From: an uncultured Mailhella sp.
Lineage (GTDB): Bacteria > Desulfobacterota > Desulfovibrionia > Desulfovibrionales > Desulfovibrionaceae
NCBI GenBank assembly: GCA_910579055.1
Contig: CAJTSU010000030.1
Location: 1 to 7,063 of the forward strand
Direction: 5' to 3'
DNA length: 7,063 nt
The translations under genes and the position numbers were made by a program. The notes beneath the pieces are model-generated. The model ran no database searches, was not told the DNA's origin, and saw only the letters and a program-made list of their open reading frames with translations. Of the stretch, positions 1-6,148 are shown one piece after another; positions within the stretch are counted from its first letter, which is position 1; every line of letters begins with the position of its first letter.

Positions 1-11
1 GCTGGCAGATA

Positions 12-43
12 CTTTCAATCACAAAACGCTCTAACGTTGAAAG
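12..43. repeat. Inverted repeat CTTTCAA / TTGAAAG upstream of hysB
   Basis: CTTTCAA at 12-18 is the exact reverse complement of TTGAAAG at 37-43, separated by 18 bases. It lies about 60 bases upstream of the putative -35 box of the hydrogenase promoter, so it could be a binding site for a regulator. It could also be the foot of a hairpin belonging to a gene left of the window. There is no T-run after it, so it is not a good terminator. A 7-bp repeat can arise by chance. Confidence 0.25.
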
Positions 44-99
44 CGCTCAATGCCGGAGAATGGGGAACACGCGGGAAAGCCCGGCGCGGTCTTGCCGCA

Positions 100-127
100 T
101 TGACATGCCGGACAAATACGGTAACAT
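100..127 (+). promoter_or_regulatory. Putative sigma70-type promoter of hysBA
   Basis: A perfect -35 hexamer TTGACA (100-105) is followed after 16 bases by TAACAT (122-127), which keeps the TA---T core of a -10 box. A second -10-like hexamer, TATAGT, lies at 136-141 but has no matching -35 at a usual distance. Transcription would start near 134, giving a leader of about 180 bases before hysB. This is the best promoter match in the upstream region. No convincing sigma54 (GG-N10-GC) match was found. Confidence 0.45.
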
Positions 128-159
128 ACATCCAATATAGTATTTCCTTGGCTGGAGTT

Positions 160-291
160 GCTGCTTGCGACGAGCCGGATTTGTCGCTCGGCAGCTTTAC
201 ATAACGGATTTCCGTTGGAAATCCGTGAGGGAGCCGAACCTTTTCCGGGCCTGAGCGTAGCGAAGGCAATGGATTTTCGGCCCCGGCCGAA
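160..291 (+). promoter_or_regulatory. Hairpin-rich 5' leader of hysB
   Basis: Three hairpins lie in tandem between the putative promoter and the hysB ribosome binding site. The first (160-195) has two 5-bp stems, GCTGC/GCAGC and GCGAC/GTCGC, with a small internal loop between them. The second (204-226) is a perfect 10-bp stem, ACGGATTTCC against GGAAATCCGT, closed by a GTT loop. The third (276-291) pairs TTCGGC with GCCGAA around a CCCG tetraloop and ends 13 bases before the AAGGAG. Such a leader could affect mRNA stability or translation, or be a dispersed intergenic repeat. I recognise no known riboswitch family in it. No believable gene lies in 1-316. Confidence 0.4.
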
Positions 292-316
292 CGGTATCTT
301 CTGCAAGGAGTAGAGC

Positions 317-1273
317 ATGAGTCTCTCACGCCGCGATTTCGTCAAACTTTGCACCGGCACGGTTGCGGGCTACGGGGTTTCCCGCATGTTTCATCCCGCT
401 GTGCGCGAGGCACTGGCGGGCACCCTCACTGGCGAGCTTCCTCCCGTATTCTGGTTGCAGGGGCAGGGTTGCACGGGGTGTTCCGTGTCCATCCTCAACA
501 GCATGCATCCGGCTATTGCCGAAGTGCTGCTCAAAATTATCAGCCTGGATTTTCAGCCCACGATTATGGCCGCTGAAGGCGCTCAATCCATTGACTTCAT
601 GCGCCAACGCGCGAAAGAAAATGACGGGAAGTTCTTCATTGTGGTGGAAGGGGCGGTGTCCGACCTTGAGGGCGGCCGCTACTGCGTCATCGGGGAAAGC
701 GGACATGAAGAAATTACCATGTCCGCCATGCTGAAAGAGCTGGCTCCTCACGCCGCCGCCGTACTGGCCGTGGGCGCCTGCGCTGCATACGGCGGAGTAT
801 CTGCCGCACATGGATCGGTGACCGGGGCCATGGGCGTGCGCGCGTTCTTCGAGAAGACCGGCATCGCCACTCCGGTGGTCAATATTCCCGGTTGCCCGCC
901 TCACCCCGACTGGATGGTGGGCACGCTGCTCGTGGCGCTTGACGCCGTGAAGCGCGACGGACTGGAAAAGGGCCTTGCCGCGGTTGTCAGCCTGCTGGAT
1001 GAAAACGGCCGGCCCAAGCCGTTCTACGGCGCGAACACGCACGAAAACTGCCCGTATCTCTATCTTTACGATGAAGGCACGTTTTCGGAAAAAATGACCG
1101 ACAAAAGCGGTTGCCGTTATGATCTCGGATGCAAGGGGCCCTTCGCCATGTGTGATTCGCCCATCCGTCGCTGGAACGGCCGGGTCAACTGGTGCGTGGA
1201 AAACGCCGTGTGCATCGGCTGTGTCCAGCCGGACTTCCCGGACGGGCAATCTCCCTTCTATGAGCCGCGTTAG
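317..1273 (+). CDS. hysB: Periplasmic [NiFeSe] hydrogenase small (Fe-S) subunit HysB
   Basis: This is the electron-transfer subunit of a periplasmic uptake/bidirectional hydrogenase. It carries electrons between the Ni-Fe site of HysA and a partner, in Desulfovibrio usually type I cytochrome c3. The 318-residue product opens with a twin-arginine signal (SRRDFVK, residues 4-10) and has a likely cleavage site ALA|G after residue 34; the folded complex would be exported by Tat with HysA as passenger. Proximal cluster ligands are C52 and C55 (GCTGCS), C155 (GACAAYGG) and C193 (PGCPPHPDWM). Distal ligands are H242, C245, C266 and C272. Medial ligands are C279, C293, C299 and C302. C293 (NWCVEN) stands where ordinary [NiFe] enzymes have proline, fitting the all-[4Fe-4S] wiring of NiFeSe enzymes. 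There is no C-terminal membrane anchor of the cytochrome-b-linked type. The start is set by AAGGAG at 305-310. hysA follows after 150 bases. Confidence 0.95.
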   Translation: MSLSRRDFVKLCTGTVAGYGVSRMFHPAVREALAGTLTGELPPVFWLQGQGCTGCSVSILNSMHPAIAEVLLKIISLDFQPTIMAAEGAQSIDFMRQRAKENDGKFFIVVEGAVSDLEGGRYCVIGESGHEEITMSAMLKELAPHAAAVLAVGACAAYGGVSAAHGSVTGAMGVRAFFEKTGIATPVVNIPGCPPHPDWMVGTLLVALDAVKRDGLEKGLAAVVSLLDENGRPKPFYGANTHENCPYLYLYDEGTFSEKMTDKSGCRYDLGCKGPFAMCDSPIRRWNGRVNWCVENAVCIGCVQPDFPDGQSPFYEPR

Positions 1274-1298
1274 AGTAATGTTACCGTGAGCTTGCCCA

Positions 1299-1355
1299 GC
1301 GGCCGTTTTTCATGGCCGCCCGCCGGTGCGGCGCACGCGCGAGTTATCTGCGCGT
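1299..1355 (+). promoter_or_regulatory. Two hairpins in the hysB-hysA intercistronic gap
   Basis: The 150-base gap between the subunit genes contains GCGGCC (1299-1304) paired with GGCCGC (1314-1319) around a 9-base loop, then ACGCGC (1335-1340) paired with GCGCGT (1350-1355) around another 9-base loop. Neither is followed by a T-run, so termination there is unlikely. They may protect or process the mRNA, or set the ratio of the two subunits. hysA has its own AGGAG at 1414-1418. This is a sequence observation; the role is inferred. Confidence 0.35.
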
Positions 1356-1423
1356 CGGGCCGGGGCCGGATACGCTTTGAATGGACGAAGTATAGTGAAA
1401 GTTAATCTGCTCTAGGAGCTGAT

Positions 1424-2935
1424 ATGTCCCAGACCATGACCATTGCCATCGATCCGGTTACTCGTATCGAAGGCCACCTTAAAGCGGAAGTGAAGGTGGA
1501 AGACGGAAAGGTGGTTGACGCCCATCTTACCGGCGGCATGTACCGCGGTTTTGAAACCATTATGAAAGGCCGCGACCCGCGCGACGCTTCCCAGATTACC
1601 CAGCGCATCTGCGGCGTCTGCCCCGTGTCGCATGCTCTGGCCGCCAGTATGGCGCTGGAAAACGCCGCCGGCGTCACCGCGCCGCATAACGGACGCATTG
1701 CCCGCAACCTCATGCAGGGCGCGAATTATCTTCAGTCTCATATCCTGAGCTTTTATCATCTGGCAGGGCAGGACTTCATCCAGGGCCCCGATGCGTCGCC
1801 CTTCATGCCCCGCTATGCCAATCCGGATTTGCGCCTTGACGCCGCCGCCAATGCGGTGGGCGTGGACGAATACCTTGAGGCCCTGAATGTGCGGCGCACC
1901 TGCCATGAAATGGTGGCGCTGCTTGGCGGGCGCATGCCGCATTTGCACGGCATTCTGGCCGGGGGCGCGGCCGCCATTCCTACCCGGGCCCAGATCAATG
2001 ATTACACCGAGCGCTTGCGCGGCGTACGCAGGTTTGTGGAAGAAAAATATATTCCTCTTGTGTACCTGGTCGGCTCCAAGTACCGGGATCTGTGCGATGT
2101 CTCCAGGGGCTACGCCTCGGCGCTGTGCATGGGCGTATTCCCTGTGGATGACGAAGGGAAGGAATTCCTGTTCAAGGCGGGCGCGTACTACAACGGCGAA
2201 GATCATCCCTTCGACCCCATGAAGATCCGCGAATACATGAAGTATTCCTGGTTCGACGACGCCACCTCCGGCCATATCTTCTCCGACGAAGAAACCGTGG
2301 TGAACGTGAACAAGGCCGGAGCCTACAGTTTTTCCAAGGCGCCTCGCTACGACGGGCATGCCATGGAAGTCGGCCCGCATGCCCGCATGTGGGTAAACAA
2401 TTCCGAGCTTTCCCCCATGGGCAAAAAACTCGCCAAGGAACTGCTTGGCGTGGATGCGCAGCATATCCGCGACCTCGGGGAAACTTTCGTGTTTTCCATT
2501 ATCGGCCGTCATCTTGCCCGCGCGGAAGAAGCGTGGCATGTGGTGCAAATGATGGAAAAATGGCTCGGTGAAGTGACGATTGACGGGGAAACCTGTACTG
2601 AATTTGAAGTTCCGAAATCCGGCGAAGGCTTCGCGTTTACCGAAGCTCCGCGCGGCTGCCTGCTGCATTACATGAGGGTGCGCGATCACAAGGTGGACAA
2701 TTATCAGATTCTGCCCGCCACGCTGTGGAACTGCTGCCCCCGCGATGATATGGGACAGCGCGGCCCTGTGGAGGAAGCCCTGATCGGCGTGCCTGTGCCG
2801 GATGCCTCAAGTCCTGTCAATGTCGGGCGCGTGATCCGCGCCTTTGACCCGTGACTGGGTTGTGCCGTGCACGTGCTGCACGCTGACGGAAGCAAGGTTG
2901 AGGAAGCTGCCCGGGTGGAGTTGCGTACCCTGTAA
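1424..2935 (+). CDS. hysA: Periplasmic [NiFeSe] hydrogenase large subunit HysA, selenoprotein (in-frame TGA at 2852-2854 read as Sec)
   Basis: This is the catalytic subunit, converting H2 to protons and electrons and back. It carries no signal peptide and would travel with HysB through Tat. The N-terminal nickel motif RICGVCPVSH gives ligands C63 and C66, and EAPRG (407-411) holds the conserved canopy arginine R410. At codon 477 the reading frame meets TGA (2852-2854). Read as selenocysteine, it completes DP-U-LGCAVH, with U477 and C480 as the other two nickel ligands. The frame then runs to TAA at 2933-2935, making 503 residues. Family knowledge says an endopeptidase clips the tail after the motif histidine (H483), which would remove 20 residues. 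Stopping at TGA would give a 476-residue protein lacking half its nickel ligands. The start has AGGAG six bases upstream. Unusual cysteines occur at 412, 437 and 438. A terminator follows at 2985. Confidence 0.95.
2852..2887 (+). promoter_or_regulatory. Putative bacterial SECIS element in hysA
   Basis: Directly behind the TGA, CGTGCA (2866-2871) pairs perfectly with TGCACG (2877-2882), leaving the 5-base loop CGTGC with GU at 2873-2874. The loop GU sits 18 bases after the TGA. Bacterial SECIS elements, which bind SelB, carry a G and U in a small apical loop roughly 16 to 37 bases downstream of the UGA. The lower stem next to the TGA is imperfect here (mostly wobble pairs or mismatches). The hairpin is also coding sequence for the conserved CAVHVLHA stretch, so both constraints act on it. 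Confidence 0.7.
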
Positions 2936-2984
2936 CATGTTTGAAGACGGAGCGTTGCGCTCAGCCGCGCTCCGACGAAAAGCC

Positions 2985-3016
2985 GGCCGGATTCCATGGA
3001 GTCCGGCCTTTGCTTT
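2985..3016 (+). terminator. Rho-independent terminator of hysBA
   Basis: A 10-bp stem spans 2985-3008 (GGCCGGA at 2985-2991 with TCCGGCC at 3002-3008, plus a U-G wobble and two more inner pairs) closed by a CATG tetraloop, followed by TTTGCTTT (3009-3016). It lies 50 bases past the TAA at 2933, fitting the recoded gene end. A weaker hairpin just upstream pairs CGGAGCG (2948-2954) with CGCTCCG (2968-2974). Confidence 0.8.
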
Positions 3017-3373
3017 ATGAGAAACCTTATATGTCTAGGGCATACGATCCGGTCATGCATATTGCCGAATATATGCTGAATGGCATCATGGTTCGCCGTT
3101 TCGGTTGTGCCCGCCGCTTTTCCACACATGAGGGGGAAAAGACGGCGTTCCGCGGGGGCGCTTGCGGGCGGCCCCCGAGTGACGCCGGCTGTACGGCATT
3201 CTGTGGTTGAAAATATCAGCCGCTCGTGCCGGGGGAAAGTTGCATGCCTCTCCCCTCAAGCATCAGCCGCATCTGTTGGCAAGTGGTATGAAAATAGTTC
3301 TTGCAATCCCGTAGGTTAGGCGCTAACTCCAGCAAACGCACAGATTTTTCGCGCGAGTATTCTGTCTGGGAAA
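3017..3373. other. Non-coding stretch between hysA and the chemotaxis gene
   Basis: No believable gene lies here; the short open frames lack recognisable domains and good ribosome binding sites. The stretch holds an AT-rich inverted repeat GCATAT (3057-3062) / ATATGC (3071-3076), two strong hairpins at 3112-3177 (listed separately), and a small operator-like repeat GTTAG-GCG-CTAAC (3315-3327). A promoter for the receptor gene must lie here or just after. The best candidate, TTGCAA (3301-3306) with TAACTC 17 bases on (3324-3329), is weak and I do not call it. No flagellar sigma28-type promoter was seen. Confidence 0.5.
3112..3177. repeat. Tandem pair of strong hairpins
   Basis: The first hairpin (3112-3147) pairs CGCCGCTTTTCC (3112-3123) with GGAAAAG and CGGCG (3135-3147), 12 pairs with one bulged A at 3142 and an 11-base loop. 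Five bases on, CGGGGGC (3153-3159) pairs perfectly with GCCCCCG (3171-3177) around another 11-base loop. Neither ends in a T-run. They could be a structured RNA, an mRNA-stability element or a REP-like dispersed repeat; I cannot tell which from one copy. Confidence 0.4.
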
Positions 3374-3424
3374 GCATCCCCGCAGGATGCGGTTGCTGTT
3401 GCCTTGAGCATCCGGTTCGAGGCA
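3374..3424 (+). promoter_or_regulatory. Possible two-state leader before the chemotaxis receptor gene
   Basis: GCATCC (3374-3379) pairs with GGATGC (3385-3390). A second 8-bp hairpin follows (3400-3407 with 3417-3424, one wobble), and its 9-base loop begins with another GCATCC (3408-3413), which could compete for the same GGATGC. The second hairpin ends six bases before the AAGGAG at 3431-3436. This geometry could influence ribosome access, but it is only a pairing possibility. Confidence 0.3.
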
Positions 3425-3441
3425 GAGTGGAAGGAGAATGT

Positions 3442-5535
3442 ATGAGCATACGGAGTAAAATTCTGGCGTCTATCGCTTTTTCGGTATTCGTGGCAGCGGC
3501 GTGTGCGGCGGGCATTGTCTATCAGCAGAGCCAGAAGGACGCCTTGGAAGATTTCGGTTTCTCATCGCGCGAGCAGCTTCGCCTGGCCGGCGACTACATG
3601 GCCCTGCTGATGCGCGATGCGCGGGGTATCACTCGGGCACTGTCTGAAATGTCCATTATGCAGGAAGCTGAAGGGCATCTGACGCGGTATATGGATAGGG
3701 CGGAGCCTTTCAGTACTGATGTCAATACGCTTTCCGATTACGAAAAGAGCATTTGCGCCATATTTTCTTCTTATATTAGGGCGTTTCCCGCCTATGCGAT
3801 CATCTACATGGGAACTGCGGACGGCGGTTTTGTGGAAATGCCCGATCTGCGGATGACGCCGCATTTCGATTCGCGCCAGCGCCCCTGGTATCAAGCCGCC
3901 ATGGCGAGTCCGGACAAGACGGTGATGACCGAGCCCTATTTTTCCGATACCGGAGATTTGGTCTATACCCTTGCGCACACCGTGCGTAACGGAGAAAAGC
4001 GGATCATCGGCGTGATCGGCATTGACATCACGCTCAAGGGGCTGACCGATTATCTTGCCGCAATCCCCGTGGGGGAGGGCGGACAGGTGGTGCTGACAGA
4101 TGAGCGCGGGACGGTGTTGTACAACCTGATCGATTCTTCCATAAATCTGAAGAATGTGACGGAATTGAACATACCTGAACTGCGCCGCATGTATGACATG
4201 GGAGACGGTATCTCCGAGGTGAGCATACGGGGCGAGGCCTACGCTGCGGCCTCCCACATAACTCCGGACGGCTGGCATCTGATGACATTCATGCCGCGCG
4301 CGGTACTCATGCGTCAGGTCATGGACATGCTGAAACTCATGGTTCTTGCCGGAGCCGGACTGGTTGCCGTGCTGGCGCTGTTCGGCCTGCTGCTGTCGCG
4401 CGGCATCGCCGTGCCCATTAATGTTCTGGTGGATGCCGCGCAGGGTGTGGCCCAGGGAAATTTTGACGCCGTGCCGCGTGACCGCGTATTTGGCGGTGAG
4501 CTGAAGCGGTTGCACGTCAGCATGGTCAGCATGGTGGATCAGCTGCGTGAACTTCTTAAAACGTCACAGGACAAGACGCGGGAGGCGGAAGCTGCCCTGG
4601 AGCAGGGCAGGAAGGCCCTGACCGAGGCGGAGGACGCCAAGCGCCGGGCGGAGAACGCGCGGAGGGAGGGCGTAGCCCATACGGCCGAGCGGCTTGACGG
4701 TATCGTGCTCAGGCTCGGAGATGCCGGGCGGCAGTTGAGCGAGCAGGCCGGGGTGATCAATTCCTCAGTTGAAAATCAGCTCCAGCGTACCCGGGATACC
4801 GCGAGCGCCATGAATCAGATGAATGAGGCCGTGGCCGATGTGGCGCGCAATGCTTCCGATGCAGCACATGTGGCTGAACAGGCCAAGGAGGAAACCCAGG
4901 CGGGCAAGCGCAGCGTGGATGATGTAATGAGCGGCATTTCCGAAGTGGAGCACTGCTCCGACGAGATAAGCGCGAGTATGGCCGGGCTGGTCAGGCAGGT
5001 GGATGATATCGGGCAGGTGATGAATGTCATCAATGATATTGCGGATCAGACCAATCTGCTGGCGCTGAATGCCGCCATTGAGGCCGCGCGGGCCGGGGAA
5101 GCCGGCAGGGGCTTTGCCGTGGTGGCCGATGAAGTGCGCAAACTGGCGGAAAAGACCATGCAGGCCACCAAGAGCGTGGGACAGGCCATTCAGGATATTC
5201 AGCGCGGCGCGGCCGAGAGCGACCGGCTTATCGGCAAATCCGTGGAGTATGTGCGCGCCTCCACCGAGCTGGCGGGCAAGGCCGGAGAAGCTCTGCAGCG
5301 CATCGAGCAGATGGTGCTGACCACGGCGGATCAGGTGCGCGCCATAGCTGCGGCCAGTGAGGAACAGTCCGCCACGGCGGAGGAAGTGAACCGTCACACC
5401 GGGGATGTGAGCCGTATAGCGGAAGAGGTCGCCCATGCTATGGAAGTGGCCACGGCCAGCATGGGCAATCTGAGTTCCCAGGTGGATGCCCTCCAGAGGG
5501 TCATGGCCGAGCTGCGCGAGGACGGAAGGGCATAA
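3442..5535 (+). CDS. Methyl-accepting chemotaxis protein with periplasmic Cache-type sensor
   Basis: This is an inner-membrane chemoreceptor that senses a ligand outside the membrane and controls CheA/CheW at the flagellar pathway. In the 697-residue product, a first membrane helix spans about 7-27 and a periplasmic dCache-like domain about 35-290, with the typical SRQRPWY (144-150) and EPYFSDTGDLVYTLAH (164-179). A second membrane helix lies at about 295-319, then HAMP (about 317-371), a charged coiled coil (372-410) and the signalling domain to about 690. Its conserved hairpin tip contains DQTNLLALNAAIEAARAGE (535-553) and GRGFAVVADEVRKLAEKT (555-572). EEQSATAEEVN (640-650) is a typical C-terminal methylation-helix segment. 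There is no CheR-binding pentapeptide at the end (LREDGRA) and no CxxCH heme site, unlike the heme receptor DcrA. The start is set by AAGGAG at 3431-3436; the frame is open further upstream, but that part is not protein-like. The ligand is unknown. Confidence 0.93.
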   Translation: MSIRSKILASIAFSVFVAAACAAGIVYQQSQKDALEDFGFSSREQLRLAGDYMALLMRDARGITRALSEMSIMQEAEGHLTRYMDRAEPFSTDVNTLSDYEKSICAIFSSYIRAFPAYAIIYMGTADGGFVEMPDLRMTPHFDSRQRPWYQAAMASPDKTVMTEPYFSDTGDLVYTLAHTVRNGEKRIIGVIGIDITLKGLTDYLAAIPVGEGGQVVLTDERGTVLYNLIDSSINLKNVTELNIPELRRMYDMGDGISEVSIRGEAYAAASHITPDGWHLMTFMPRAVLMRQVMDMLKLMVLAGAGLVAVLALFGLLLSRGIAVPINVLVDAAQGVAQGNFDAVPRDRVFGGELKRLHVSMVSMVDQLRELLKTSQDKTREAEAALEQGRKALTEAEDAKRRAENARREGVAHTAERLDGIVLRLGDAGRQLSEQAGVINSSVENQLQRTRDTASAMNQMNEAVADVARNASDAAHVAEQAKEETQAGKRSVDDVMSGISEVEHCSDEISASMAGLVRQVDDIGQVMNVINDIADQTNLLALNAAIEAARAGEAGRGFAVVADEVRKLAEKTMQATKSVGQAIQDIQRGAAESDRLIGKSVEYVRASTELAGKAGEALQRIEQMVLTTADQVRAIAAASEEQSATAEEVNRHTGDVSRIAEEVAHAMEVATASMGNLSSQVDALQRVMAELREDGRA

Positions 5536-5589
5536 TGGCGCACGCTCTTTGATGAAGGTCCGGGCGTGGTGCGCAGACACCATGCGCGG

Positions 5590-5634
5590 CATGCCGCCTT
5601 GCGTGAACATATTGCGGGGCGGCATGTTGTTTTT
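5590..5634 (+). terminator. Likely rho-independent terminator after the chemotaxis gene
   Basis: CATGCCGCC (5590-5598) is perfectly complementary to GGCGGCATG (5618-5626), and a T-rich tract TTGTTTTT (5627-5634) follows. The stem is 9 bp, with two possible extra G-U pairs outside. The 19-base loop is larger than usual, which lowers confidence. Position, 54 bases past the stop codon, is right for a single-gene transcript. Confidence 0.6.
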
Positions 5635-5726
5635 GCGGGGCGTTGGAGCGTTTTGTCATTGAACATATCTGCCGGCCAGGGCCCTGTGTTCCGGCACGCA
5701 GGTTTCACGCCTCCATCGGAGCTTGA

Positions 5727-5823
5727 CGCCGCAAGTGAATTGCGGCGACGCCGGAGAAGAGGGGGCGCCGCGGCTTCAGTCTCGCCCTGCCCGACTGACA
5801 GGGCATTTCAATGGCGAAATGCC
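5727..5823. repeat. Hairpins between the convergent receptor and regulator genes
   Basis: A perfect 8-bp hairpin CGCCGCAA/TTGCGGCG spans 5727-5747 with loop GTGAA. Next, GCCCTG (5784-5789) can pair with CAGGGC (5799-5804). The latter overlaps a third perfect 8-bp hairpin, GGCATTTC (5802-5809) with GAAATGCC (5816-5823), so these two exclude each other. The third begins directly after the stop of the minus-strand Crp-like gene and may act as its 3' end, but no T-run follows on that strand. The rest of 5536-5823 shows no gene. Confidence 0.35.
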
Positions 5824-6123
5824 TCAATCGTCGTCGGGCAGTTCGTCATGCGCGACCTTTTTCAGCCCGTCCAGATCGCTGATGACTATTTCATAGCGCG
5901 ACATCCGGATCAGGATGTCATCTTCCTTCAGTTTTCTGATGGCGCGCGCCACGGTTGTTCTGTGTACGCCGAGAATATCCGCGATATCCTGCTGACTGTA
6001 GGCGATATTAAAGGTCAGTTTTTTTCCGTGTTCGCAGTAAAGCCGAAGGATGAATCTGGAAACATTGACGATATCCGTATCCGCCCGCAGGCTGGTCAGG
6101 GCATGGAGGTTGTCGCCCTGCAT
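5824..6123 (-). CDS. Crp/Fnr-type winged-helix DNA-binding protein lacking the sensor domain (truncated or stand-alone)
   Basis: The 99-residue product matches only the C-terminal part of Crp/Fnr regulators. The end of a helical linker (TDIVNVSRFILRLYCEHG, 16-33) is followed by a helix-turn-helix with SQQDIADILG (43-52) and recognition helix VHRTTVARAIRKLKE (53-67), then the wing and a short acidic tail. Family members are usually 200-230 residues, with an N-terminal cyclic-nucleotide-like sensor domain; here that half is absent. The frame stays open upstream only to 6216, and those codons run antiparallel-frame through the end of the intact permease gene and do not look like a sensor domain. 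No clear Shine-Dalgarno precedes the ATG at 6123. It starts 25 bases after the permease stop on the same strand, so coupled translation is possible. It may be a 5'-deleted remnant or a small functional DNA binder. The targets are unknown. Confidence 0.65.
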   Translation of the reverse strand: MQGDNLHALTSLRADTDIVNVSRFILRLYCEHGKKLTFNIAYSQQDIADILGVHRTTVARAIRKLKEDDILIRMSRYEIVISDLDGLKKVAHDELPDDD

Positions 6124-6148
6124 CAGCGCGGGGGCGGAGCTGTCGGCT

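Noticed and set aside
149..168. Sigma54-like GG...GC elements upstream of hysB
   Set aside because: The GG and GC pairs are 11 or 15 bases apart rather than 10, and the flanking bases fit poorly.
15..360. Two minus-strand open frames of about 105 residues upstream of hysB
   Set aside because: They overlap each other and the hysB start, have no domain-like sequence or ribosome binding site, and cover the hairpin-rich leader.
326..1249. Long minus-strand open frame opposite hysB
   Set aside because: It is a mirror of strong coding sequence in GC-rich DNA; the plus frame has every hydrogenase motif.
1412..2689. 425-codon minus-strand open frame opposite hysA
   Set aside because: Same cause; histidine- and glycine-rich shadow product with no recognisable domain.
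2852..2854. TGA as a genuine stop or a point mutation inactivating hysA
   Set aside because: A stop would remove essential nickel ligands, while the downstream codons are conserved hydrogenase sequence with a SECIS-like hairpin; a random nonsense change would not fit the Sec position so exactly.
3405..3430. tRNA-like GGTTCGA motif
   Set aside because: No matching T-stem, acceptor stem or anticodon arm around it.
3301..3441. Earlier start for the chemotaxis receptor
   Set aside because: The extra 47 codons are not membrane- or signal-like and cover leader hairpins; the ATG at 3442 has an ideal AAGGAG.
3562..4515. Minus-strand open frame opposite the receptor gene
   Set aside because: Antisense shadow of the Cache and HAMP coding region.
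5586..5597. 12-base palindrome GCGGCATGCCGC as a protein-binding site
   Set aside because: It overlaps the 5' arm of the better explained terminator stem at 5590-5626.
4765..5625. Minus-strand open frame running past the receptor's 3' end
   Set aside because: Mostly antisense to the conserved signalling domain; the remaining part covers the terminator.
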